From: JABWBD01 sp040768665
Lineage (GTDB): Bacteria; Planctomycetota; Planctomycetia; Pirellulales; Thermoguttaceae
NCBI GenBank assembly: GCA_040768665.1
Contig: JAXGMN010000128.1
Coordinates: forward strand, 1 to 5,229
DNA: 5,229 nt
Direction of reading: 5' to 3'
The notes beneath the pieces were generated by a model. The model saw nothing but the letters and a program-made list of their open reading frames with translations, ran no database searches and was not told the DNA's origin. The position numbers and the translations under genes are program-made. Below, piece after piece: positions 1 through 5,229 of the stretch; position 1 is the first letter of the stretch; each line of letters opens with the position of its first letter.

Positions 1-5
1 GTTAC

Positions 6-31
6 GGGAGTCCCTATTATACGGGACCCTC
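6..31. other. Imperfect hairpin containing an isolated TATAAT on the minus strand
   Basis: GTCCC (10-14) and GGGAC (23-27) are exact inverted repeats around an 8-nt AT-rich loop; with one G-U pair and one mismatch the stem can extend to 6-14 with 23-31. The loop reads TATAAT on the minus strand (16-21), a perfect -10 hexamer, but the hexamer 17 bp upstream (TTTCTG) is a poor -35. It could belong to the promoter of a gene beyond the left edge. Apart from this and the hairpin at 106-134, I see no gene in 1-188. Confidence 0.2.
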
Positions 32-105
32 TTGCCGGCAGAAAGCGATTTCACGCACCGTGTCGGGCAAGTTTTGAAGGCACCATGATGGAAGGAAACG
101 CCCCG

Positions 106-134
106 AAAAAAGTTGCCAGATACCGCAGACCTGG
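106..134 (-). terminator. Weak terminator-like hairpin downstream of the propeller gene
   Basis: On the minus strand CCAGGT (129-134) can pair with ATCTGG (116-121) around a 7-nt loop, with one G-U pair. After 4 nt (CAAC) comes a run of six T (106-111). It lies about 55 nt past the stop of the propeller gene, the right place for a terminator. The stem is only 6 bp and the T-run is not adjacent, so the call is tentative. Confidence 0.3.
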
Positions 135-188
135 GGGTCGACGGTCGCAGGATTGTGCGAGTCCGGCTTCTTGTGTCCAAGCGGCGAA

Positions 189-3100
189 TCATTCCGCAGT
201 ATTGTCATCCACAACCCCTGCCGGCACGCAGGCCATCGAGACCGGGGCGTAGTTGCAGGTGCAACCTGCCGTGAGATTGGGCATGTTGAGCACACCGTTG
301 GCCGGGTAGAGATTGTTGTTCACCGAGCAACCCGGACGAATCCCCAGGAACGGCGTGATTTCGCCGCTGGCCAGATCGATCCAGGCCGAGTTGCCGCGGA
401 ATCGCGTGGTCAACAGATGGGTGCTCGCCCGTGTGCCCGTACATCCCCGCCGGACCCATTTCAGCGGTTCGCCGATCGGTTCGACCGACGGAAGCGCGTA
501 GATTTGCAGGGTATCGTCGCTCCCGGTGAGCAACTTGTCGCCGGCAACGAGTGCCGGCAGGCCGGTCTTCGGCAGACCGCCGCCGGTAACGACCAATCGT
601 GCCTTTGGCCTGCCGGATTGGCGGGGCAACGGTTCACCGTCGCTACCGCGATACAAACCGGCGGGAGTCACCACGACGTCGAGCGATGGGCTGTAGCGGA
701 TCGCGGCACCGCCGGCCCTTTGCCACAGACGTTCGCCCGTAGCAAGGTTCAGCGCAAAGATGCTTCCGTCGCGGGTTTCGTCCTCGCCGCGGCGAGGGTC
801 GGTCAGCTCGGCGCAGAACACTTTGCTTCCGCCCACGGCCAGGTCGAGCGCGGCGCGGGCCGTCTCGACACGCCAAAGGAGCTTGCCCGTGCGGCGATTG
901 AGACACAACACATGCCGGCCGCTGCTGCCGACCAGGTAATCGTCGCAGATGCGGAGGTTGGCCCATGGGGTGTCGAGGCCTTCGGGAACATCGACGTGTC
1001 CGGTCGGCTTGCCCGTGGCCGGATCGAACACGCGGCAGCGCGTGCCGTCGGCCAGATAGATCGCGTCTTCGAGGACGACCAGTTCCGTGGTGGGCGACAA
1101 GCTTGGGGACGGCCCCCATTCCCGGTGCAGCGAGTAACGGCTCTGCCGGCGGTCGATCGGTTCGTCGGACAGTTCCACCTCCCACAGTTTGCGGCCCGTG
1201 TACACGTCCGAGGCCCGCAACAGACCTTTTTCGAGAAGCACCAGGCGACCTCCGGCCACGCGGACCTGGTTTTGCCCCGGGTACTTGTGCCAGCGCTGGG
1301 CCGCATCGAACCAGAGCACCGACATGGGCGCGCGGATGGACTCGTCTTCCGACGCCCCGGTGCCGGCGGGGTTGGCTTCCGCGTGCGACCAGTCCGCCGC
1401 TCCGGGCAGCGGCCCCGTACGGGTCAGAAGTACGAGTTCGCCCACCTGTCGAACGCTTGCACCGGGAAATGCCTCGCCTTCGACAATCTGCTCGATTCGT
1501 CTGCGATCTTCCGGTGATCCGGATGCGCAGGCAACGCCGCCGTAGGGCCGCAGGCAATCGAATACCGTGTCTGCGAGCGAGCCCTTTGTGGCGTGGCCGA
1601 TTGCGCCGGCGTTTTCCGAAACCACGAGATTGGCCAGATAGGGCGGGAAGGGGTAGGCCAGAGGATCTCCGATGTGCAGGCTCACGCGCGTGCCGTACAA
1701 TCCCGCGCGGTCGAGTCGCTGCCGGATTGCGGCGATCTTCGCGGCATCGTCATCTACGGCGATCACGTGCAGGTTCGACTGGCGGGCAAGTTCCTCGACG
1801 AGGCGGCCGCGATCGATTCCCAAGACCAAGGCGTAGCCGTCGCGAACGCCGGTGGCATCGAAAATGGCCTTGGCCTTCTGGTTCCACTCGTCGGCGGTCG
1901 GCGGCTCAACTTCAGCCATCGCGTGTCGGATCCGCTCGCCGGCTGCCGGAGCGCCGAAGGCGAGAATGCTCCCTTCGGCCGTCACGATGAATAGCTTGTC
2001 GTCGGCAGCGAGCATTCGGTGCGGAATGCCCGGGAATTCCGCTCGCCAAACGACCTTCGGCTCCTGCTCGGAGCCCGTTTCGATGGCTTCCACAACTCCG
2101 GGGCCGCCGGTAACCAGGCGGCTTCCGGCCATGATGTGCACGTCAAGCTTCGAAGGCAACTCCCAAAGCCGTCGAAAGACGCCTTCCACCATGTCGGGAT
2201 ACCTGTCGTTGCGGCGGTGCGCCGGGATATCGGCCTCGGCTCTTTCCCGCAGCGAGACTTCGGTCAGATCGCGGGCGAAGATGCTGCCGTCGCTGTCGTA
2301 CATCACTTCAGGCGTAAAGACCGGCTGTCGAAAGGAGTCGAGTTCCCTCTGGTTGGCACGTTCGATATCCAGCCGGGTCCATCCGCCGGCATACAGCATG
2401 GGCTTGTAATTCAAGCTGCCGGGCTTCGCATCGGCAAATCGCTCCTCATTGGGATGCGACATATCATAGAGATCGCCGGAATGGCTGAGGTACTTGCCGA
2501 TGCCGGCGACGAACCAGCAACCTTTCGGCAGCCCGACTCGACCGCCCCAGCCCATCGTGTAGCTGGAGAGCGTGCCGGTTTTGCGATCGAGGACGGCGGG
2601 GAGTTGCGCGCCGCAGGGAACGATCAGCTTGTCGCCGACAATCGCCAGGTATCCTTGGGGCGCCAGGCCTGAGATATGACCAACGCCGTGGTCCCAGTTG
2701 CTCTCGGGGATCGAGTGGCTCGTGGTGTTCGACCAGACGACCTTTCCGGACTCGGCATCCAGCGCGTGCACGAACACGCCTTCGGTAGGCCAGAGACCGG
2801 CGGCGAAGTAGACGACGCCATTGGCCAGCACGGGGCCGCCGCGAGCAGGCCACAGCGAGACCAATCGCCCGTGCCCCAGCACCTTGCGGTCTCGCCGGCC
2901 TTCCGGCAGCCCGCGAAACTTCCACCGCAGCGAACCGTCGTCGTTGAGGCAATACAAGAACCCGTCGTCGGAGACGAAGTAGATTTTGCCTTCCCAGGCG
3001 ACGGGAGCGAAGCGGACAGGCCCCTCGGCGAAGAACCGCCACCGTTCGGCGCCCGTGTCCGTGTCGAGCGCGGTCACACTGTCGGTAACCATCGACGGAA

Positions 3101-3350
3101 CAAACATCATGCCGCCAAGCACCACCGGCTCGTAGGTCGCATCGTAATTCAGCCGAACTTCGTGGGGAAACGCCGGCCGGGGAGCGGGGAATTCGCGGGT
3201 CCAGCGGAGCTGCAGGTCGTCGGGCAGTTCGTGCGGCGACGCGGCCGTGCGGCTTGCATCGTACCGAAACTGCGGCCAGTCGCCGGCCTGCGAGGGAGCT
3301 ACCGCCAGACAGGCAACTGCCGCCAAGGTCAGTAAGGAATTCAACTTCAT
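189..3350 (-). CDS. Exported PQQ-like beta-propeller protein with embedded SAM-methyltransferase-like domain
   Basis: A 1053-aa protein. Residues 1-22 form a Sec signal peptide (K2, hydrophobic core, likely cleavage after SQA22), followed by a GDWPQFR start typical of planctomycete propeller proteins. PQQ-like blade motifs (hydrophobic-x-LD-x-x-TG-x-x-x-W) occur at about 93-103, 132-143 and 194-206 in a first propeller (about 23-475), and again at 713-723, 814-826 and 864-876 in a second (about 665-1000). Between them, about 490-645, lies a Rossmann-like segment with motif I VLGIDRGR (G511, D513, G515), an acidic strand-2 end (VDDD) and GDPLAYPFPPYLANLVVSE, which resembles a class I SAM methyltransferase. 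The C-terminus has Cys1008, Cys1030, Cys1032 and Cys1041. The start at 3350 is chosen because AGGAGG lies 8 nt upstream and a signal peptide follows; the frame stays open 84 codons further upstream, but that part is low-complexity Arg-rich shadow of the GH43-like frame. Substrate and catalytic activity are unknown. BamB-like scaffold or quinoprotein-like roles are alternatives; I see no clear quinoprotein dehydrogenase active site. Confidence 0.88.
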   Translation of the reverse strand: MKLNSLLTLAAVACLAVAPSQAGDWPQFRYDASRTAASPHELPDDLQLRWTREFPAPRPAFPHEVRLNYDATYEPVVLGGMMFVPSMVTDSVTALDTDTGAERWRFFAEGPVRFAPVAWEGKIYFVSDDGFLYCLNDDGSLRWKFRGLPEGRRDRKVLGHGRLVSLWPARGGPVLANGVVYFAAGLWPTEGVFVHALDAESGKVVWSNTTSHSIPESNWDHGVGHISGLAPQGYLAIVGDKLIVPCGAQLPAVLDRKTGTLSSYTMGWGGRVGLPKGCWFVAGIGKYLSHSGDLYDMSHPNEERFADAKPGSLNYKPMLYAGGWTRLDIERANQRELDSFRQPVFTPEVMYDSDGSIFARDLTEVSLRERAEADIPAHRRNDRYPDMVEGVFRRLWELPSKLDVHIMAGSRLVTGGPGVVEAIETGSEQEPKVVWRAEFPGIPHRMLAADDKLFIVTAEGSILAFGAPAAGERIRHAMAEVEPPTADEWNQKAKAIFDATGVRDGYALVLGIDRGRLVEELARQSNLHVIAVDDDAAKIAAIRQRLDRAGLYGTRVSLHIGDPLAYPFPPYLANLVVSENAGAIGHATKGSLADTVFDCLRPYGGVACASGSPEDRRRIEQIVEGEAFPGASVRQVGELVLLTRTGPLPGAADWSHAEANPAGTGASEDESIRAPMSVLWFDAAQRWHKYPGQNQVRVAGGRLVLLEKGLLRASDVYTGRKLWEVELSDEPIDRRQSRYSLHREWGPSPSLSPTTELVVLEDAIYLADGTRCRVFDPATGKPTGHVDVPEGLDTPWANLRICDDYLVGSSGRHVLCLNRRTGKLLWRVETARAALDLAVGGSKVFCAELTDPRRGEDETRDGSIFALNLATGERLWQRAGGAAIRYSPSLDVVVTPAGLYRGSDGEPLPRQSGRPKARLVVTGGGLPKTGLPALVAGDKLLTGSDDTLQIYALPSVEPIGEPLKWVRRGCTGTRASTHLLTTRFRGNSAWIDLASGEITPFLGIRPGCSVNNNLYPANGVLNMPNLTAGCTCNYAPVSMACVPAGVVDDNTAE

Positions 3351-3559
3351 AAACGTTTCCTCCTGGGAAGATACCGATGGTAAGTGTCGCCGCGCTGCTC
3401 GACGTCGACGTCGGGGTAGTCGGCATTGAGGATGGGATTGCGGTAGGTGCCGTCGCCCTGGTCGCCCCACGAACCGGTGCGAGGCCCGGCGGCATCCGCG
3501 GGCGTCACCGCCAGCATTGCCACCCAGATCGCCGCAAGCATCGTTGTATGTCTGATCAT
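3347..3559 (-). pseudogene. Truncated GH43 glycoside hydrolase 5' remnant (signal peptide plus first strand)
   Basis: A 70-codon reading frame. Residues 1-24 look like a Sec signal peptide (R3/H4, hydrophobic core 7-18, cleavage near ADA23/A24). Residues 31-60 read WGDQGDGTYRNPILNADYPD followed by VDVEQRGDTY, which matches my knowledge of the N-terminal strand of family 43 hydrolases (beta-xylosidases and arabinofuranosidases). In that family the Asp of the NP-x-L...(Y/H)PD-x-D/S-V motif is the catalytic base; here the candidate is D50. A complete GH43 domain needs about 300 residues, but family-like sequence stops at Tyr60/His61 and is followed by a basic tail (RYLPRRKRL) that encodes the Shine-Dalgarno of the next gene. 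The stop TGA overlaps the ATG of the propeller gene (ATGA). The start ATG has only a weak upstream GGA, 16 nt away. Best reading: deletion remnant, still possibly transcribed and translated. Alternatives are a functional small secreted peptide or an assembly join. Confidence 0.62.
3359..3364 (-). promoter_or_regulatory. Strong Shine-Dalgarno of the propeller gene, located inside the GH43-like frame
   Basis: On the minus strand AGGAGG precedes the ATG at 3350 by 8 nt. It decides the propeller start against the much longer open frame that begins at 3602. It sits within the last codons of the GH43-like frame, whose TGA overlaps this ATG, so ribosomes finishing the upstream frame could re-initiate here. 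Confidence 0.8.
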
Positions 3560-3608
3560 TGTGCTCGCATTTTTTCCAATGGACCCAGCACCACTCCGTC
3601 ATTTTGAT

Positions 3609-3638
3609 AATATAACGAAGCCTGACGTGGACTGACAG
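3609..3638 (-). promoter_or_regulatory. Candidate promoter for the GH43 remnant and propeller gene
   Basis: On the minus strand, CTGTCA (complement of 3633-3638, four of six to TTGACA), an 18-bp spacer, then TATATT (complement of 3609-3614). This is the only AT-rich patch in the region. A start near 3602 would give a leader of about 43 nt before the GH43-like ATG and about 250 nt before the propeller ATG. Its -35 lies 9 bp from the -35 of the divergent plus-strand promoter. Confidence 0.4.
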
Positions 3639-3647
3639 CCACCCAAA

Positions 3648-3676
3648 TTGACGTGTGTCAGTGATCCGGCTAGGAT
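3648..3676 (+). promoter_or_regulatory. Sigma70-type promoter for the FAD oxidoreductase
   Basis: TTGACG (3648-3653, five of six matches to TTGACA), a 17-bp spacer, then TAGGAT (3671-3676, four of six to TATAAT). Predicted transcription start is near 3683, giving a leader of about 38 nt before the ATG at 3721. The spacing is optimal and the location is right, but this is pattern matching only. Confidence 0.5.
3649..3660. promoter_or_regulatory. Small inverted repeat overlapping the plus-strand -35, possible operator
   Basis: TGAC-GTGT-GTCA is an inverted repeat of 4-bp arms around a 4-bp centre. It overlaps the -35 hexamer of the oxidoreductase promoter, and TGACGTG recurs as a direct repeat at 3623-3629, between the minus-strand -10 and -35. 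The arms are short, so chance is possible. The placement between divergent promoters is what makes it worth listing. Confidence 0.25.
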
Positions 3677-3709
3677 GATCGCATGGCTCGATCGACTCGT
3701 TCTACGCGC

Positions 3710-3714
3710 GGAGG
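3710..3714 (+). promoter_or_regulatory. Ribosome-binding site of the FAD oxidoreductase
   Basis: GGAGG followed by 6 nt and then the ATG at 3721. It fixes the start of the oxidoreductase in agreement with the twin-arginine signal that begins five residues in. Confidence 0.75.
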
Positions 3715-3720
3715 ACAACC

Positions 3721-5136
3721 ATGCCCACTTTCGACCGTCGAACACTGCTGACCGGCCTGGGGGCATCAGCAATCGCTGCGGGGATGTCGCGTGCTGGAAA
3801 AGCAGCCCCGAAGATCGTGAAGCGCGACACGGTAGCCCGGGAGGCCCTGAGAACGGACGTCCTGGTCGTCGGCGCGGGGTCTGCGGGAGTACCAGCGGCG
3901 ATTGCCGCCGCTCGCCATGGTGCCCGTGTCGTGTTGCTTGAGGACGACCCGGTCCCCGGCGGAGCGCCGGTCGATATGTTCGTTGCCGGTCCCTGCGGCA
4001 GTCCGCAGGTGGGCATCTATCGCGAGATGCTCGACGAGCTCAACGCCCGCCACAACTTCTCGCTGCATCCCGCCGGCCGCGGCACGTGGTTCCTCCCTTC
4101 CTCTTACCTCCGCGTGATTACGGCCATGCTCCGCGAGACCCCGAACGTGCAGCTTCTGGCAGGTGTGCGGGTCTTGCAGGCTTTGGTGAGCGAAGGAACA
4201 AGAAATCGGGTCGAAGGGGTCACCGTCCAACGGCCGAGCGGCCAGATCCAGGACATTCTGGCTGACGTTATCGTCGACGCCACCGGCACTGCCGAGGTGG
4301 CCGACCTGGCTGGTTGCGAAAGCATGTACGGCCGCGAGGCGCGCAGTCAATTCCATGAGCCGGTCGGTCCGGAGCAGCCTGACCGTACCGTCCAGCAGTG
4401 CACGTGGATGTTCATTACGCACAAACTGCGGCCCGACGCGGTCTTCGACTTGACCAAGGTGCGTTGGACGCCCAATGAGTCGGGCTACGGGTGGATCAAA
4501 CACAAAGTGCCGGGCGCGGCGGAAGCGTTTGCAGAGCGGAACGCCGGGATCTATCTGCACTGGGGCGGGCACCTGGTGTGCGAAGATACACGCGATCCGA
4601 TCGCCATCGCCGAGACCCAAGTGGCGGCGATGGAAGAGGTGGTCGAACGCGACGGGCCTGCACTGATGGAATTCGGCTATGGCATGACCCTGGCTCCCAA
4701 GCTGGGGATGCGGGAGGGCCGGCGGATCATTGGCGACCACATCATGACGGTCAACGACATCGCGACGTCCAAGTGGCCCGACGACGTGGTCAGCGTGGGT
4801 CGCTACGGCCTGGATTCCTGGGGCGACAAGCACGGCGCGGTGAATCCGATCCGTATCCCGTCCGAAGGTTTCGGGATTCCCTTTCGCACCCTCCTGGTCA
4901 AGCAAATGGAAAACCTGATGGTCGTTGGCAAGGCGGCCAGTTCCACGCACCTGGCGCAAAGTGCGATTCGCGTGCAGCCGATCGTTTCGCAAATGGGGCA
5001 GGCCGCCGGCACCGCGGCGGCGATGGCGGTCGGGAAGAAGACGGCTCTCCGCTTGCTGGAAATATCGGAACTGCAAGATCGACTTCGAGCCGCAGGAATG
5101 CTTCTTCCCGCGGACCAGTGCCCCAAGGGCTATTGA
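3721..5136 (+). CDS. Tat-exported FAD-dependent oxidoreductase (FAD_oxidored, PF12831-like)
   Basis: A 471-aa flavoprotein. The N-terminus has a twin-arginine motif (D5-R6-R7-T-L-L) and a hydrophobic stretch to about M22, so it is probably folded with FAD in the cytoplasm and exported by Tat; no clean AxA cleavage site is seen, so it might stay membrane-tethered. The FAD-binding Rossmann fold begins at 46 with DVLVVGAGSAG (G51-x-G53-x-x-G56), the ribose-binding Glu is E74 and the PGG follows at 79-81. Further family signatures are VDATGTAE (185-191), the REGRRIIGD motif (331-339), and the C-terminal VVGKAASSTHLAQ...IRVQP...GQAAGTAAA segment (402-434), which in this family closes the FAD site. 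Length is normal for the compact members. The start is supported by GGAGG 6 nt upstream and by the position of the RR motif. The electron acceptor and substrate are unknown; family members in planctomycetes are often annotated next to carbohydrate-metabolism genes. It is transcribed divergently from the propeller gene. Confidence 0.9.
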   Translation: MPTFDRRTLLTGLGASAIAAGMSRAGKAAPKIVKRDTVAREALRTDVLVVGAGSAGVPAAIAAARHGARVVLLEDDPVPGGAPVDMFVAGPCGSPQVGIYREMLDELNARHNFSLHPAGRGTWFLPSSYLRVITAMLRETPNVQLLAGVRVLQALVSEGTRNRVEGVTVQRPSGQIQDILADVIVDATGTAEVADLAGCESMYGREARSQFHEPVGPEQPDRTVQQCTWMFITHKLRPDAVFDLTKVRWTPNESGYGWIKHKVPGAAEAFAERNAGIYLHWGGHLVCEDTRDPIAIAETQVAAMEEVVERDGPALMEFGYGMTLAPKLGMREGRRIIGDHIMTVNDIATSKWPDDVVSVGRYGLDSWGDKHGAVNPIRIPSEGFGIPFRTLLVKQMENLMVVGKAASSTHLAQSAIRVQPIVSQMGQAAGTAAAMAVGKKTALRLLEISELQDRLRAAGMLLPADQCPKGY

Positions 5137-5229
5137 TCCCGTGACCTGCGGCAGTTCGGCAAATCCCATGGGCTCGGCGCCTACGACCGCCTTATCGACG
5201 TTCACGAGAATCTTCGGTTTCTGATCGAC
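5137..5229. other. Unassigned right edge after the oxidoreductase
   Basis: The 93 bases after the oxidoreductase stop contain no clear terminator hairpin. The frame of the oxidoreductase stays open past the TGA to the window edge and reads protein-like (for example GAYDRLIDVHENLRFLID), but it has no ATG, GTG or TTG start. The minus strand is also open here (for example PKILVNVDKAVVG). Neither can be called a gene from this much sequence. Confidence 0.3.

Noticed and set aside
153..1517. A 454-codon open frame on the plus strand, and a 341-codon one at 965-1990
   Set aside because: Both are antisense to the propeller gene, have no ribosome-binding site or recognisable domain, and are rich in Arg, Ala and Gly. 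The minus-strand frame has a signal peptide, blade motifs and a strong Shine-Dalgarno, so these are shadows of its GC-rich codon pattern.
3287..3350. Lipobox at Cys14 of the propeller signal peptide (AVAC)
   Set aside because: Position -3 is Ala rather than the usual Leu, and the hydrophobic core continues past the Cys to a good SQA cleavage site, so a signal peptidase I site is preferred.
2464..3495. A 343-codon minus-strand frame overlapping both the propeller gene and the GH43-like frame, considered as a frameshifted continuation of GH43
   Set aside because: The translation after the GH43 break (IGIFPGGNVYEVEFLTD) shows no hydrolase motifs and becomes an Arg-rich shadow of the propeller gene. 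A simple frameshift does not restore GH43, so a deletion or join fits better.
3351..3602. The 84-codon N-terminal extension of the propeller frame
   Set aside because: It reads as an Arg-rich shadow of the GH43-like frame, has no signal peptide, and would bury the real signal peptide at 3350, which has its own AGGAGG.
3766..5205. A 479-codon open frame on the minus strand opposite the oxidoreductase
   Set aside because: It is antisense to a clearly identified flavoprotein, shows His/Arg-rich composition and no domain. The protein-like opening (MNVDKAVVGAEPMG) lies mostly outside the oxidoreductase but runs directly into its shadow.

Overview
The window most likely comes from a planctomycete (Planctomycetota) or a close relative, probably from the chromosome. 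This rests on three things. One is a secreted giant protein that combines PQQ-like beta-propellers with an embedded methyltransferase-like domain, an architecture I associate with this phylum. Another is a Tat-exported FAD-dependent oxidoreductase of the PF12831 type. The third is high-GC coding with good Shine-Dalgarno sites. I cannot name a species. No RNA gene, CRISPR array, insertion sequence or phage gene is visible.

Layout. Positions 1-188 carry no convincing gene; they hold a weak terminator-like hairpin downstream of the large minus-strand gene and an isolated TATAAT-like hexamer on the minus strand. Positions 189-3350 (minus) encode a 1053-aa exported protein: signal peptide, first propeller, Rossmann-type SAM-methyltransferase-like domain, second propeller, and a Cys-containing C-terminal motif. 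Directly upstream, and overlapping it by an ATGA, is a 70-codon minus-strand reading frame (3347-3559). It consists of a signal peptide plus what looks like the first strand of a family 43 glycoside hydrolase, after which homology-like sequence stops abruptly. I read it as the 5' stump of a deleted GH43 gene now joined to the ribosome-binding site of the propeller gene. Positions 3560-3720 are a compact divergent promoter region with two back-to-back -35/-10 pairs and a small TGAC/GTCA inverted repeat. Positions 3721-5136 (plus) encode the Tat-type FAD-dependent oxidoreductase (471 aa). Positions 5137-5229 are too short to assign.

How the parts may work together (inference). All three reading frames carry export signals, so the locus concerns the periplasm or cell envelope. 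The GH43 stump suggests the neighbourhood once belonged to, or still borders, a carbohydrate-degradation cluster. The shared promoter region suggests that the oxidoreductase and the propeller protein are expressed under related conditions, but their substrates cannot be read from the sequence. The most unusual points are the GH43 stump fused in translational-coupling distance to the next gene, and the presence of a SAM-methyltransferase-like domain inside an apparently exported propeller protein.
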